This document shows positions 8,385 to 19,202 of a DNA stretch of 64,000 nucleotides, piece by piece. The position numbers were made by a program, and so were the translations under genes. The first letter of the stretch is position 1. Each line of letters begins with the position of its first letter. The DNA is from Acinetobacter sp. ANC 4204. GTDB taxonomy: Bacteria > Pseudomonadota > Gammaproteobacteria > Pseudomonadales > Moraxellaceae. Location of the stretch: positions 1 through 64,000 of the forward strand of contig NZ_NEFZ01000004.1 of assembly GCF_002135205.1 (NCBI RefSeq). The letters are read 5' to 3'. The notes below the pieces were generated by a model. It was not told where the DNA came from. It was given only the letters and a program-made list of their open reading frames with translations, and did not search any database.

Positions 8385-9602
8385 ATGAAACGTCCAATTT
8401 ATCTTGATTATGCAGCAACAACCCCTGTAGACCCTCAAGTCGCTGAACGCATGATGGAATGTCTGACATTTGACGGCACATTTGGCAACCCAGCATCTCG
8501 CTCGCATGCTTACGGTTGGCAGGCAGAAGAAAAAGTAGAATATGCACGTGAACAAGTTGCGAACTTGATCAAAGCAGATCCACGCGAAATCGTTTGGACT
8601 TCTGGTGCTACTGAATCTGATAACCTTGCACTTAAAGGCGTAGCACAATTCTATGCGTCTAAAGGCAAGCACATTATTACCAGTAAAATTGAACACAAAG
8701 CTATTTTAGATACTTGCCGTGAGCTTGAGTCTGAAGGTTTTGAAATCACTTACCTTGAGCCACTACCAAACACGGGTTTAATTACCCCTGAAATGGTTGA
8801 AGCAGCTATTCGTCCAGATACCATTCTTGTTTCCCTAATGATGGTGAACAACGAAATTGGTACTGTGACTGATGTTGCAGCAATTGGTGAAATCACTCGT
8901 GCACACAAGATCTTCTTCCATGTCGATGCAGCTCAAGCCGCAGGTAAAGTTGAAATTGACCTTTCAACTATGAAAGTAGACCTAATGAGCTTCTCTGCTC
9001 ACAAAATTTATGGCCCTAAAGGTATTGGCGCACTCTATGTACGTCGTACTCCACGCGTTCGCTTAAAAGCACAAATGCATGGTGGCGGTCATGAACGCGG
9101 TATGCGTTCTGGTACACTTGCAACACACCAAATCGTTGGTATGGGTGAAGCATTTGAACTTGCAGGTAAGAACTTAGCTTCTGAACAAGCACGCATTCGC
9201 GTACTTCGTGACAAGCTTTGGAACGGCTTACAAGACTTAGAACAAATTTTCTTAAACGGCCATCCAACACAAAACGTTGCAAACTACTTAAATGTCAGTT
9301 TCAACTTTGTTGAGGGTGAATCGTTAATGATGTCATTGAAAGACGCTGCTGTATCTTCTGGTTCAGCATGTACTTCAGCAACATTAGAACCTTCTTATGT
9401 ATTACGTGCATTAGGTTTGTCCGACGAACTTGCGCACAGCTCAATTCGTTTCAGTTTTGGTAAATACACCACTGAAGCAGACATTGACCACGTACTTACA
9501 GTAACACGCTCTGCGGTTGAGAAACTCCGGGAACTTTCTCCACTTTGGGACATGTACAAAGAAGGTATCGACCTTTCTACAGTTGAGTGGGCTGAACACT
9601 AA
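8385..9602 (+). CDS. iscS: Cysteine desulfurase IscS
   Basis: PLP enzyme that takes sulfur from L-cysteine as a persulfide and passes it to IscU, TusA and other acceptors. 405 residues, the usual length. The PLP lysine is K206 in [18 protein letters not shown] and TSGATESDN contribute to cofactor binding; the persulfide cysteine is C329 in [16 protein letters not shown], followed by the mobile loop of group I enzymes. Start codon one base after the iscR stop, so translationally linked. Supplies sulfur both to the isc genes here and, through TusA, to the tus genes at 34 kb. Confidence 0.98.
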   Translation: MKRPIYLDYAATTPVDPQVAERMMECLTFDGTFGNPASRSHAYGWQAEEKVEYAREQVANLIKADPREIVWTSGATESDNLALKGVAQFYASKGKHIITSKIEHKAILDTCRELESEGFEITYLEPLPNTGLITPEMVEAAIRPDTILVSLMMVNNEIGTVTDVAAIGEITRAHKIFFHVDAAQAAGKVEIDLSTMKVDLMSFSAHKIYGPKGIGALYVRRTPRVRLKAQMHGGGHERGMRSGTLATHQIVGMGEAFELAGKNLASEQARIRVLRDKLWNGLQDLEQIFLNGHPTQNVANYLNVSFNFVEGESLMMSLKDAAVSSGSACTSATLEPSYVLRALGLSDELAHSSIRFSFGKYTTEADIDHVLTVTRSAVEKLRELSPLWDMYKEGIDLSTVEWAEH

Positions 9603-9706
9603 TTTTATCCTTTGAAGTCATTCACATACTGGATGACTTCATTGAAAAATCAAGTTTTAACCCCATATTAAATATTAACGCTGACCCCGAGGTTTGGAGA
9701 CGCATC

Positions 9707-10093
9707 ATGGCTTATAGCGAAAAAGTAATTGATCATTACGAAAACCCTCGTAATGTTGGTGTATTAGATAAAAATGCGGAAAACGTTGGTACCGGTATGG
9801 TCGGTGCACCTGCATGTGGTGACGTAATGCGCTTACAGATCCAAGTGGATGACAACGGTGTGATTGAAGAAGCACGTTTCAAAACTTATGGATGTGGTTC
9901 TGCTATTGCATCAAGCTCTTTAGTGACTGAATGGCTAAAAGGCAAAACCTTAGATGAAGCTCAAGCGATCAAAAATATTGATATCGCAACTGAGCTTGCT
10001 CTTCCTCCAGTAAAAGTACACTGCTCTGTGCTGGCTGAAGACGCGATTAAAGCAGCGGTTGAAGACTACCGCAGCAAAAAATCTAAAGCTTAA
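9707..10093 (+). CDS. iscU: Fe-S cluster assembly scaffold IscU
   Basis: Scaffold on which [2Fe-2S] and [4Fe-4S] clusters are built from IscS sulfur. 128 residues. All ligand and functional residues are present: C37 with D39 (APACGDV), C63 (YGCGSAI) and C106 (VHCSVLAE). The LPPVK peptide recognised by HscA stands at residues 99-103. It follows iscS after 104 bases, a somewhat wide gap that may hold an internal regulatory or RNA-processing site. GGAG precedes the start. Confidence 0.97.
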   Translation: MAYSEKVIDHYENPRNVGVLDKNAENVGTGMVGAPACGDVMRLQIQVDDNGVIEEARFKTYGCGSAIASSSLVTEWLKGKTLDEAQAIKNIDIATELALPPVKVHCSVLAEDAIKAAVEDYRSKKSKA

Positions 10094-10130
10094 TTGCTTT
10101 GCATTTTAAAGAACGATTAACGGAGTTTTC

Positions 10131-10451
10131 ATGATCCATTTAACTGAAAATGCTGCAACTCATATCAGCAATTATTTAAAGAATCGCGGTAAGGGTGAAG
10201 GTATTCGCGTTGGCGTGAAAACTTCAGGCTGTTCTGGTTTAGCTTATGTGCTCGAATTTGTTGATTCAATTGATGCACATGACACCACTTTTGAGCAGTT
10301 TGGGGTAAAGGTTTTTGTCGATCCCAAAAGCTTGGTTTATCTCGATGGTATGGAGATGGACTATGTGAAAAACGGTTTAAACGAAGGCTTTGAGTTTAAT
10401 AACCCAAACAAAAAAGGTGAATGTGGTTGTGGTGAATCTTTCACTGTATAA
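10131..10451 (+). CDS. iscA: Fe-S cluster assembly A-type carrier IscA
   Basis: A-type carrier that moves iron or assembled clusters to apoproteins, especially [4Fe-4S] targets. 106 residues with the three conserved cysteines: C34 (SGCSGLAY) and C98/C100 in GECGCGESF near the C-terminus. CGGAG lies upstream of the ATG. It is the fourth gene of the isc operon, 37 bases after iscU. Confidence 0.96.
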   Translation: MIHLTENAATHISNYLKNRGKGEGIRVGVKTSGCSGLAYVLEFVDSIDAHDTTFEQFGVKVFVDPKSLVYLDGMEMDYVKNGLNEGFEFNNPNKKGECGCGESFTV

Positions 10452-10573
10452 ATCAAACCACAGGTTTGCCTTTTAGACATTAAAACAGTGTGTATTGCAC
10501 TGTTTTAATTGCATTTACATAGCGTGTTTTTGCTTTTGCAAGCACTCCAAATTTAGCGCGGAACCCCCTTTCT

Positions 10574-11089
10574 ATGAATCATTTTGAGTTGTTTAACCTC
10601 CCAGTAGCACTCGATATTGATTTAGCAGCCTTAAAAGCAGAGTTTTTAAAGTTGCAGCAACAATATCACCCAGATAAAGCTCTCGATAAAGATCAAGCCC
10701 TGATTAAATCAAGCGAGATCAATCAAGCATTTAAAGTTTTATCTCAGGTCGATAGCCGCGCAGGATATTTATTAGGTTTAAAAAAACAAGACTACCATCT
10801 TGATCAATCCATCAACGACTTTGAATTTCTTCAATCCGCATTAGAGATTCGCGAACAACTCGATGAAGCACGTTCAGCAGATGAATTACAATCGCTCAAA
10901 ATTGACGTTCAACAATGGATTGACGGTTTAGTTCGTGAATTCAAAATTGATTTTGAAGCTGAAGATTGGGCCGAAGCACGTGATGATGTCCGCAAACTTC
11001 GTTTCTTTGTCAAAGTCATGCATGATATAGACAAAGCTGAAGATCGTTTTGAAGATGACGATAACTTTGATTTAGATGATGAATTTTAA
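10574..11089 (+). CDS. hscB: Fe-S assembly co-chaperone HscB
   Basis: J-domain co-chaperone that delivers IscU to HscA and stimulates its ATPase. 171 residues. The N-terminal J domain starts FELFNLPVALDIDLAALKAE and has the essential HPD at 32-34 (YHPDKAL). The C-terminal helical bundle (about 85-160) binds IscU. The last 15 residues are very acidic (EDRFEDDDNFDLDDEF), slightly longer than in E. coli. It lies 122 bases after iscA and 37 bases before hscA. Confidence 0.94.
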   Translation: MNHFELFNLPVALDIDLAALKAEFLKLQQQYHPDKALDKDQALIKSSEINQAFKVLSQVDSRAGYLLGLKKQDYHLDQSINDFEFLQSALEIREQLDEARSADELQSLKIDVQQWIDGLVREFKIDFEAEDWAEARDDVRKLRFFVKVMHDIDKAEDRFEDDDNFDLDDEF

Positions 11090-11126
11090 CCTATTTTTAA
11101 TTTTTGACGCTCAAAGGATGTAACTC

Positions 11127-12986
11127 ATGGCTCTCTTGCAAATTGCAGAACCTGGACAATCAAGTGCGCCACATGAACACCGTATTGCCATTGGTATCGA
11201 CTTAGGTACAACTCACTCTCTTGTTGCCACTGTCCTTTCAGGCAAAGCCAAAGTTTTACACGACGAACAAGGTCGTGTCTTGCTTCCTTCGATCGCACAT
11301 TATGGTACAAACCAAATTCAGTATGGCGATGAAGCAAAACCCTTTTTGACTTCCGATCCTAAAAATACCATTGTTTCGGTCAAACGTTTTATGGGCCGTT
11401 CTAAAGCCGACATTAAGTTTCAACACCCATACACTTTAGTGGGTGAAGATAATCAAATGCCCGCTTTTGAAACATCACAGGGCCGCAAAACCCCTGTCGA
11501 AGTGTCCGCTGAAATTTTAAAGCAATTGAAAGATCGTGCTGAAGCAAGCTTAAAAAATGAAGTCAATGGTGCAGTGATTACCGTTCCTGCATACTTCGAT
11601 GAAGCTCAGCGTCAAGCAACACGTGATGCCGCACAACTTGCAGGTTTAAACGTATTGCGTCTTTTAAATGAGCCTACCGCTGCTGCAGTTGCGTATGGTC
11701 TCGACCAAGACACCAATCTTGCACATGATCATAACTATGTAATTTATGACTTAGGTGGCGGTACGTTTGATGTTTCCATTCTACGCTTTTCACAAGGCGT
11801 GTTTGAGGTCTTAGCAACAGGTGGCCATACCGCATTAGGTGGTGATGATCTTGATCGTTTAATCGTAAAATGGGCGAAAAAAGAACTCAACATTGAGCAG
11901 TTCGACGATACTGAATATGCACATGTTTTGGTTGCTGCGCGTAAAGCCAAAGAAGCTTTAACAAACGCAGAAAGCGTACATTTGCAGGTGCTAGAGCATA
12001 GCCTGACTCTTGATCGCACGACATTTGAAAGCATTATCAAAGTTGCTTTAGATAAGACGATTAGCGTGTGCAAACGCGTGCTCCGCGATGCCAAGCTTGA
12101 ACTTAGCGACATTCAAAACGTAGTCTTGGTTGGTGGTTCAACACGTTCTTACGCTGTACAAAATGCTGTTCGTGAAGTGTTTGCTCAAGAACCATTGTGT
12201 ACGATCAATCCAGATGAAGTTGTCGCAATTGGTGCATCAATTACTGCTAACCAGTTGATTGGCAATACAGCAGATGGGGCATTACTACTTGATGTCACCC
12301 CACTATCTCTCGGTCTTGAAACCATGGGGGGCTTGGTTGAGCGTCTTATTTCACGCAATACAGCCATTCCCGTTGCACGTCGCCAAGAGTTCACGACTTA
12401 CCAAGATGGTCAGACTGCGATGCTGATCCACGTGGTTCAAGGCGAACGTGATTTGGTTGAACATTGTCGCAGCTTAGGTCGCTTCGTTCTTCGTGGTATT
12501 CCACCTATGACTGCAGGTCAAGCACGTATTGAAGTGACCTTCCAAGTAGATGCCGATGGCTTACTGACGGTTTCAGCTAAAGAAACAACCTCTGGCGTAC
12601 ATGCACAAATTGACATTAAGCCATCATATGGTTTGGCTGATAGCGATATGGAACGCTTACTGCTTGATGGTTACAAGTTTGCTGAAGAAGATAAAAATCT
12701 TCGCCACTTACAAGAAACCAAAGTCGAAGCCAAACGTGAACTTGAAGCTTTAGAACAAGCACTAAAAGTAGATGCACACCTACTCACAAGTGAGCAGCAA
12801 GTTGCATTAAATGCAGCCAAAATTTCACTAGAGGCAACGCTTGAAACAACAGAAATCAAGGCCATTGAATCTGCTGTTGAACAGCTTAAAATACACAGTG
12901 ATGCTTTTGCAGCAGCACGCATGAATCAGCATATCGATGCTGCGCTGAAAGGCACAAAACTCGACGACTGGTCAAACTCAAACTAA
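11127..12986 (+). CDS. hscA: Fe-S assembly Hsp70 chaperone HscA
   Basis: Specialised Hsp70 that binds the LPPVK peptide of IscU and drives cluster transfer. 619 residues. The nucleotide-binding domain carries [13 protein letters not shown] (about 22-34), [24 protein letters not shown] and [10 protein letters not shown]. The substrate-binding domain starts after [13 protein letters not shown] (about 391-403), and the C-terminal lid is helical (about 505-600). The start has AAGGA upstream. The gene lies between hscB and fdx, as expected. Confidence 0.96.
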   Translation: MALLQIAEPGQSSAPHEHRIAIGIDLGTTHSLVATVLSGKAKVLHDEQGRVLLPSIAHYGTNQIQYGDEAKPFLTSDPKNTIVSVKRFMGRSKADIKFQHPYTLVGEDNQMPAFETSQGRKTPVEVSAEILKQLKDRAEASLKNEVNGAVITVPAYFDEAQRQATRDAAQLAGLNVLRLLNEPTAAAVAYGLDQDTNLAHDHNYVIYDLGGGTFDVSILRFSQGVFEVLATGGHTALGGDDLDRLIVKWAKKELNIEQFDDTEYAHVLVAARKAKEALTNAESVHLQVLEHSLTLDRTTFESIIKVALDKTISVCKRVLRDAKLELSDIQNVVLVGGSTRSYAVQNAVREVFAQEPLCTINPDEVVAIGASITANQLIGNTADGALLLDVTPLSLGLETMGGLVERLISRNTAIPVARRQEFTTYQDGQTAMLIHVVQGERDLVEHCRSLGRFVLRGIPPMTAGQARIEVTFQVDADGLLTVSAKETTSGVHAQIDIKPSYGLADSDMERLLLDGYKFAEEDKNLRHLQETKVEAKRELEALEQALKVDAHLLTSEQQVALNAAKISLEATLETTEIKAIESAVEQLKIHSDAFAAARMNQHIDAALKGTKLDDWSNSN

Positions 12987-13002
12987 TTTATAGGTAAAGA
13001 CT

Positions 13003-13341
13003 ATGCCACGTATTAAAGTTCTTCCACATGCGCAAATCTGCCCAGAAGGTGCTGAGTTTGAAGTCGAGCAAAATGCAAATCTTTGTGAAAGCTTACTCAA
13101 AAATGGAATCAAAATTGAACACGCATGTGATATGTCTGCTGCATGTACAACGTGTCATGTGGTGGTGCGAAAAGGTTTTGACAGCTTAGAAGAAATGAAT
13201 GATATTGAAGCTGATTTACTAGATCGTGCTTGGGGCTTAGAGCCTGATTCTCGCTTATCTTGCCAAGTGAAGTTAGTAGATGAAGACTTAGAAGTTGAAA
13301 TCCCGAAATACACCATTAACCATGCGTCTGAAAATCACTGA
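13003..13341 (+). CDS. fdx: ISC-type [2Fe-2S] ferredoxin
   Basis: Adrenodoxin-type ferredoxin that supplies electrons for cluster formation on IscU. 112 residues. The four ligands are C42, C48, C51 (HACDMSAACTTCHVVV) and C87 (SRLSCQV). An acidic helix (SLEEMNDIEADLLDRAWGL) is the usual partner-docking surface. It is the last gene of the operon: a long terminator hairpin follows 9 bases later, and iscX, present after fdx in E. coli, is absent here. Confidence 0.96.
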   Translation: MPRIKVLPHAQICPEGAEFEVEQNANLCESLLKNGIKIEHACDMSAACTTCHVVVRKGFDSLEEMNDIEADLLDRAWGLEPDSRLSCQVKLVDEDLEVEIPKYTINHASENH

Positions 13342-13350
13342 TTTTGCAAA

Positions 13351-13389
13351 CATTAAAAAAGCCACTCATTTGTAGTGGCTTTTTTAATG
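13351..13389. terminator. Bidirectional terminator between the isc operon and the adenylate cyclase gene
   Basis: A perfect 16-bp stem, CATTAAAAAAGCCACT with AGTGGCTTTTTTAATG, around a 7-base loop (13367-13373). The A and T tracts let it work in both directions between the convergent genes. Confidence 0.95.
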
Positions 13390-13416
13390 TCTCTTGTTTT
13401 TACAAGCATATCATCA

Positions 13417-14880
13417 TTAATGGTATTCGTTTCTTTTAACGGTTTCAACGACCTCATCTTCAAGATTTAATTTCACAATACCTTGAGAATTCGTCATTTT
13501 TTGCTGCGTTTGAATACGTTGAATCATTTTTTCTAAAACTTGAATCAACTGCGGGTATTCAAAATTCTGCACCTCATCCAAATTCAGCAGTAAATGAAAT
13601 CCCTTATATTCATAATCAAACCAGCGTTGGTAGTCTGATTTCTGAGATGTATATTTTTCAACGACTTGCCAAGTCTTCACAGCCCCTTTTATCCCTTTAA
13701 GGAAAATTGGTGCTTTCGGTGCACAAAGATAGTCATTTTTCACCAAATTATGCGTATCATCTGAAATTAAGATTTCATCGACTTGAGCTGCACTCTGTAA
13801 ACGCGCTGCAAGGTTTGCATCACGCCCAACAATGGTATAAGCCATCCGATGTGATGCACCATAGTTTCCAACGTGACAATAACCCGTAGAAATACCCATA
13901 CGAATGTGCAAAGGCGGATAACCCATTTTCACCCAACGCTCACGCAAAATTTTCATTTGCTGGCGCATTGCCATTGCCATTTCTAAGCAATTCTGCGCAT
14001 CCCGCTCTACACCCTCAGAATTCGGATCCCCAAAAAAGACTAAAATGGCATCCCCCATGAATTTATCAACAGTACCCTCGTATTGCTTCGCAATCTCGGT
14101 CATGTGTCTTAAATAGTCATTAAGCAGGAATGCCAAATCATCAGGAATTAAGCTTTCAGACAACTCTGTAAAACCTTGAATATCTGAAAAGAAAACCGTG
14201 AGTTTTTTACGTTTATATTCAATTTTCGCTTCAGACTCACCTTTCATAATTGACTGCCACAGTTGCACTGGAGCATAGCGGCTCAACTGATTCGCAAATT
14301 CCATGTAGCGATTCATTTGATCGTAATAATGATTCTTGCGGCGATATATATCCTGCATTTGGTTGCGCTGATAATAACTACCCACACCAAAATAAGTAAT
14401 CAGACACAAAAAACCCAATACGGTCAGCTCGGTACTGGTCGCTTCAAAATATTCACCAAAACCAAAGATAAAGATCAGAGATAAATAAAAAACAACAACA
14501 CCAATCAGACTCGCCAAAGAAATCATGAGAAATGAAACTTTGTTGCTAATGGCGGTATAAAGCAGTGCAAAAATAGACAAAAAAGTGAGTACGATATTCA
14601 GATGAATTGCTGCCAAAATAATTGAAGTGACAACAATATCAATCACAAACATCACACTACGTCGCACATTAGTGTTGAAGCGATAGCCTAACCACCGTGA
14701 AAAAGGTGGTGCAAACAATAATACAACCAATAACAATAATGGGACATAAATTTGATAATGCGTATCCGCCATCGTGTAGTGATAAACGATAGTCAATAGC
14801 GACAACATGCTATACCCCATCACTCGATGGAAGTATTCAAATTGTTTGGGTTCTTTAGATATCCAATCGTCTAATGGCAC
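13417..14880 (-). CDS. Membrane-bound class III adenylate cyclase (CyaB/CavA-like)
   Basis: Makes cAMP from ATP at the inner membrane. The N-terminal third (about 20-165) holds roughly six membrane helices, similar to Pseudomonas CyaB. A linker helix leads to the cyclase domain (about 220-400): metal Asp in FFSDIQGFTELSE (near 230), second metal Asp and substrate Lys in DKFMGDAILVFFG (near 270), then AYTIVGRDANLAARL with the transition-state Asn and Arg. Lys and Thr at the base-contact positions favour ATP over GTP. The start is GTG at 14880 with GGGGA upstream; the in-frame upstream region is closed. I recall that the A. baumannii homologue is named CavA and works with Vfr; that is literature memory. 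Confidence 0.85.
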   Translation of the reverse strand: MPLDDWISKEPKQFEYFHRVMGYSMLSLLTIVYHYTMADTHYQIYVPLLLLVVLLFAPPFSRWLGYRFNTNVRRSVMFVIDIVVTSIILAAIHLNIVLTFLSIFALLYTAISNKVSFLMISLASLIGVVVFYLSLIFIFGFGEYFEATSTELTVLGFLCLITYFGVGSYYQRNQMQDIYRRKNHYYDQMNRYMEFANQLSRYAPVQLWQSIMKGESEAKIEYKRKKLTVFFSDIQGFTELSESLIPDDLAFLLNDYLRHMTEIAKQYEGTVDKFMGDAILVFFGDPNSEGVERDAQNCLEMAMAMRQQMKILRERWVKMGYPPLHIRMGISTGYCHVGNYGASHRMAYTIVGRDANLAARLQSAAQVDEILISDDTHNLVKNDYLCAPKAPIFLKGIKGAVKTWQVVEKYTSQKSDYQRWFDYEYKGFHLLLNLDEVQNFEYPQLIQVLEKMIQRIQTQQKMTNSQGIVKLNLEDEVVETVKRNEYH

Positions 14881-14937
14881 TGATTGTTCCCCATGATGCG
14901 CACGATCAAATCATCCCTGATTTGATTTCCACGTGAA

Positions 14938-15372
14938 TTAGTCCATACGCCAATCAAACGGCATATCACCTTGTCCACGTAATGCAAGCATTAAAGTCTG
15001 ACGCATATGTGCAAGGACTTCATTGCTATAAGGAACAGCTGGAGTACCCCAAACTGGTTTTGGCCATGCAACATCGTTTTGATAACGAACCACATGGTGG
15101 AAATGAAGCTGTGGCACCATGTTACCCAAAGCAGCAACATTCATTTTATCAGCTCGGAATACGCGAGCTAATTGGCTTGACAACCAACTTGACTCACGTA
15201 AAAACTGTTCTTGGTCGGCTTGGCTGAGTTCATATAACTCAGTGATACCTGGCACGCGTGGAATTAAAATTAGCCACGGAAATTGCATATCATTCATTAA
15301 GCGACATGTTGAAAGTGGAAAGTCGCCTACAAAAAACGTATCTTGAGCAAGTTGTGGATGCAAACTAAACAT
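14938..15372 (-). CDS. HIT family nucleotide-binding protein
   Basis: A 144-residue histidine-triad protein; relatives hydrolyse dinucleoside polyphosphates or AMP-amides. The motif QLHFHHVVR places three histidines at about 90, 92 and 93, a slightly shifted version of H-x-H-x-H. Conserved strand FPWLILIPRVPGITELYELS lies upstream, as in other proteobacterial HIT proteins of this length. The open frame extends 28 codons further upstream, but those encode a hydrophobic stretch not found in HIT proteins, so I chose the ATG at 15372. There is no strong ribosome site there, which makes the start less certain than the family. Confidence 0.8.
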   Translation of the reverse strand: MFSLHPQLAQDTFFVGDFPLSTCRLMNDMQFPWLILIPRVPGITELYELSQADQEQFLRESSWLSSQLARVFRADKMNVAALGNMVPQLHFHHVVRYQNDVAWPKPVWGTPAVPYSNEVLAHMRQTLMLALRGQGDMPFDWRMD

Positions 15373-15603
15373 ATCTTTATAAATGATGCAAATTAGAATA
15401 ATGGCTAATACTATCACATCCAATCGGAGGTGAATATTATAAGCAATGTGTTTCAATACAAATAAAATACGTTTTACTTTGAACTACATCACATTTATCA
15501 CTTTAATAAATTTCATCAAAAAATCAAGTATTTCTTTTTGTCGTGCAAACACCTACGAAATACCTGATATCTGTATGAAATAACAGCAAATTAGAGCTAC
15601 TAA

Positions 15604-18600
15604 TTAATGCAATTCTTTAAGTAAATTTGCTAATAAGTCATTGATAAACTGAATTCGCTTTTCATACTCTTCCAACATCACCATAACCTTTAAGCGCTGA
15701 CCGCCCTCCATTCTAAAAAAGGTCGGGTGTTTTTGCATCATTTGAATAATACTGATGGCCTGTACGGGTGTATCAGGTGAGAATTCAATAGCTCCTCCAT
15801 TGCCCGAAATATCGACTTTCGTGATCCCTAATGTTTCAGCTTTTAGGCGAATCTGATGAACAGCAAAGAGTTGCTTCACAGGCTGTGGCGGTATACCAAA
15901 ACGATCAATCAGCTCCATGCGAATATTATCAAGCTTTTCCTGACGATCTGTATTACTAATCCGCTTATAGAACAATAAACGCTGATGCACATCTCCCAAA
16001 TATTCATCTGGAATCAAGGCTGGCATATGTAAATTGATTTCTGCGGTCAGTGATAGTGGCGCATCGAAATTTGGCGTTTTCCCTTTTTGAATAGCTTTAG
16101 TCGCCTTCTCAAGCATTTCCATATACAAGCTATAACCAATGGCTTGCATTGATCCACTTTGTTGCTCACCGAGTAACTCACCAGCCCCACGAATTTCTAA
16201 ATCTTCCGTCGCCAACATGAAACCTGCTCCAAGGGTTGAGGCCCGCTGAATGGCATCTAAACGCTTTTCAGCATCGCCTTTCAACCCTTTAATGGATGGC
16301 ACCAGTAAATATGCATAGGCTTGATGGTGCGAGCGCCCAACACGTCCACGCAGTTGATGCAACTGTGCAAGCCCCAGTTTATCAGCACGTTCAATCAAGA
16401 TAGTATTGGCATTTGGGACATCAATCCCTGTTTCAATAATGGTTGAGCAAACCAATACATTATATTCTTTATGATAGAACTGCTGCATGACTTGCTCTAA
16501 CTCGCGTTCGCGCATTTGCCCATGTGCAACAGCAACACGTGCTTCAGGAACCAATTCTCGGAGACTTTCAGCCGCGCGCTCAATGGTTTCTACTTCATTG
16601 TGCAAGAAGTAAACCTGCCCACCACGCAGTAATTCACGCAAGATAGCTTCTTTGACGGCATCACCCGTATGCTCTTGTACAAAGGTTTTGACCGCTAAAC
16701 GTCGTGCAGGCGGCGTTGCAATAATTGAAAGATCTCGCATACCACTAAACGCCATGTTTAAAGTACGCGGAATTGGTGTTGCGGTAAGGGTTAACATATC
16801 CACATCAGCACGCATCGCCTTGATCCGTTCTTTATCACGCACCCCAAACCGATGCTCTTCATCCACAATCATAAGACCTAAATCTTTAAACTGGACGCTT
16901 TCTTGCAAGATTTTATGCGTACCAATCACAATATCAACTTTGCCTTCTGCCAGATCTTCGATCGTTTTAGTATGGCTCTTACTACTACCAAAACGAGATA
17001 AAACTTCTATACGAATAGGCCAATCCGCAAAACGGTCTTTAAACGACTCATAATGCTGTTGAGCCAACAAAGTTGTTGGAACCAAAACCGCAACTTGCTT
17101 ATTGTTTTGTACTGCTAAAAAAGCAGCCCGCATTGCCACTTCAGTTTTACCAAAGCCTACATCACCACAGACCAAACGATCCATTGGTTTCGTCTGTTGC
17201 ATGTCATACAAAGTCGCCTCAATCGCATTAGCCTGATCTAGCGTTTCTTCATAGGCAAAGCCACTGGAAAACTGCATATATTGGCCATGCTCTAGCTCAA
17301 AGCCAAAACCAGGTTTGGCTTGACGACGTGCTTGAATATGTAACAATTCTGCCGCCACATCATGAATTTGCTCGAGTGCTTTACGCTTCGCTTTGCTCCA
17401 AGCATCTGTACCCAACTTATGTAAGGGTGCCAAGTCTGGGTCACCACCACTATAGCGACTAATCAAATGCAGATTAGTCACAGGAACATAAACTTTGGCA
17501 GCATCGGCATAGTCAAGCTGCAAGAACTCATAGTCCTGATCATCAATACTTAAAGTGACTAAACCTGCATAACGTCCTACACCATAGTCAATATGTACAA
17601 CTGGCGCACCCATGCTCAACTCAGTCAAACTGCGAATGAGAAACTCTTCAGAAACCTCTTGTTGACGCTTACGCCGACGTTGCACCACACGGTGTTCATA
17701 CAACTGGTTTTCTGAGATAACACTCAGCGTATTTTTTAAGACCAAACCACGTTCTAATGGTGCATTGGTAATGGCAATAGCATGTAAAGACTTTTGAAAC
17801 TCAGCAAAATTTTCGACATTAGGAATTTCTCCCAATGTTGCGCGCAATGCATCTTTTAAAGTTTCACGACGTCCCGCGCTTTCAGCAACCAGTAATACGG
17901 GATGATTTGCTGTATCAATATACTGTTTCACCGCATGAAAAGGTTTTTCACTTTTTGGGTCGACGGGTAAACGAGGTGGAAGTTCAGTCTTTAAATTCAC
18001 CACCCCCGCTTTTAAGTCGAAAATATCGCCTGAGGCAATAATACGTGGAAAGGTATTGAGCTGTTCTAAAATTTGATTGGTTGAAATAAAAAGTTGTTCA
18101 GGTGGCAAAATGGGCTGATCAATATTGTGTCTACGGTCCTGATAGCGACGATCAACCTCTTTCCAAAAACTATCTAAACCATCATCAACCTGTTTATCTG
18201 TAATGACAATAGAATGACTAGGTAAGTATGAAAGTAGTGTACTTTGAGCTTGCATCTGCTCCGCACTAAAAAAAAGTGGGAAATAGAACTCAATCCCTGG
18301 TGATGCAATCCCTTCTAGCACATCCTGATAAATTGGGTTCTTCTTAGGGTTCGCCGTTGGAAACATCTCCGCATAACGATCACGGAATACACTACGCGCT
18401 TCTTTCAGCGGAAACTCTTTCGCAGGTAAGATAGAGAATTGTTTTAAGTTTTCCGTGGTGCGCTGTGTTTCCGGATCAAAAAATTTAAGAGTTTCAATTT
18501 CATCATCAAATAAATCTATGCGAATTGGCGCCGCTTGACCTGAGGCATAGATATCCATAATGCTACCGCGAACTGCAAATTCACCATGGTCGTATACTGT

Positions 18601-19068
18601 GTCGACCAAATGATAGCCTGCTTGAATCAAACGTTTCTTTTGCTGTTCCAATTCAAACTTTTGACCGACACGGATATCAAAATGCTCACCTAAAACCCAC
18701 GAAGTCGGTGCCACACGTTGTGCCAAAGTCGAAGCCGAAATCAATAAGACACCCGTTTGTGGCATATTGGATAAAATCGCGAGACGCTCAGACACGATAT
18801 CTTGATGAGGAGATAACCGGTCATAAGGCAGAATTTCCCAATCAGGAAAAATCGTCGGTCGGATGCCGTAAAACTCAAACTCACTTTCGAGTTGCGCCAA
18901 ATGTTGGTTATTTTTTGCAACAACCACAAAAAGTTTTTTATTCTGTGTACTGAGCGTTTGAATAAATAGCGCAACAGATGAGCCGAGCAGATTTCCGAGC
19001 CATCTTTTTTCGCCCGCTTTTAGTTGTTGCACATTCAGTTGGGAGATTTCTTCTTGGAACATGGGCAT
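15604..19068 (-). CDS. mfd: Transcription-repair coupling factor Mfd
   Basis: DNA translocase that removes RNA polymerase stalled at lesions and recruits UvrA. 1154 residues, the normal length (E. coli 1148). Order of parts: UvrB-like region (about 1-340), RNA-polymerase interaction domain around SMGAPVVHIDYGVGRYAGLV (near 490), RecG-like helicase core with Walker A GDVGFGKTEVAMRAA (near 635) and DEEH box VDEEHRFGV (near 738), TATPIPRTLNMA, QLRGRVGRSHHQAYAYLL, and the C-terminal TRCF domain. Two starts are possible (19068 or the ATG at 19062). It appears to be transcribed alone. Confidence 0.97.
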   Translation of the reverse strand: MPMFQEEISQLNVQQLKAGEKRWLGNLLGSSVALFIQTLSTQNKKLFVVVAKNNQHLAQLESEFEFYGIRPTIFPDWEILPYDRLSPHQDIVSERLAILSNMPQTGVLLISASTLAQRVAPTSWVLGEHFDIRVGQKFELEQQKKRLIQAGYHLVDTVYDHGEFAVRGSIMDIYASGQAAPIRIDLFDDEIETLKFFDPETQRTTENLKQFSILPAKEFPLKEARSVFRDRYAEMFPTANPKKNPIYQDVLEGIASPGIEFYFPLFFSAEQMQAQSTLLSYLPSHSIVITDKQVDDGLDSFWKEVDRRYQDRRHNIDQPILPPEQLFISTNQILEQLNTFPRIIASGDIFDLKAGVVNLKTELPPRLPVDPKSEKPFHAVKQYIDTANHPVLLVAESAGRRETLKDALRATLGEIPNVENFAEFQKSLHAIAITNAPLERGLVLKNTLSVISENQLYEHRVVQRRRKRQQEVSEEFLIRSLTELSMGAPVVHIDYGVGRYAGLVTLSIDDQDYEFLQLDYADAAKVYVPVTNLHLISRYSGGDPDLAPLHKLGTDAWSKAKRKALEQIHDVAAELLHIQARRQAKPGFGFELEHGQYMQFSSGFAYEETLDQANAIEATLYDMQQTKPMDRLVCGDVGFGKTEVAMRAAFLAVQNNKQVAVLVPTTLLAQQHYESFKDRFADWPIRIEVLSRFGSSKSHTKTIEDLAEGKVDIVIGTHKILQESVQFKDLGLMIVDEEHRFGVRDKERIKAMRADVDMLTLTATPIPRTLNMAFSGMRDLSIIATPPARRLAVKTFVQEHTGDAVKEAILRELLRGGQVYFLHNEVETIERAAESLRELVPEARVAVAHGQMRERELEQVMQQFYHKEYNVLVCSTIIETGIDVPNANTILIERADKLGLAQLHQLRGRVGRSHHQAYAYLLVPSIKGLKGDAEKRLDAIQRASTLGAGFMLATEDLEIRGAGELLGEQQSGSMQAIGYSLYMEMLEKATKAIQKGKTPNFDAPLSLTAEINLHMPALIPDEYLGDVHQRLLFYKRISNTDRQEKLDNIRMELIDRFGIPPQPVKQLFAVHQIRLKAETLGITKVDISGNGGAIEFSPDTPVQAISIIQMMQKHPTFFRMEGGQRLKVMVMLEEYEKRIQFINDLLANLLKELH

Positions 19069-19202
19069 TGCTTAAGCACCTAAAAACATGCGTCATATAC
19101 TAGCACGATGTCCTAAAGCCGCACGTTATTTTTCGCTACAAAACACCCTCTTACACGTAGCCAAGCCCCTTTCATCACTCAATTTTATGTCATTTAAATG
19201 CT

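Noticed and set aside
11744..12112. Long antisense frames inside hscA (also within putA, mfd, fumC and others)
   Set aside because: They lie opposite well-conserved genes, have no family features and no ribosome site; they arise from codon bias of the real gene.
15373..15456. Hydrophobic N-terminal extension of the HIT protein
   Set aside because: Could be read as a membrane anchor, but HIT proteins of this group start near MFSLHPQL and the extension has no good ribosome site.
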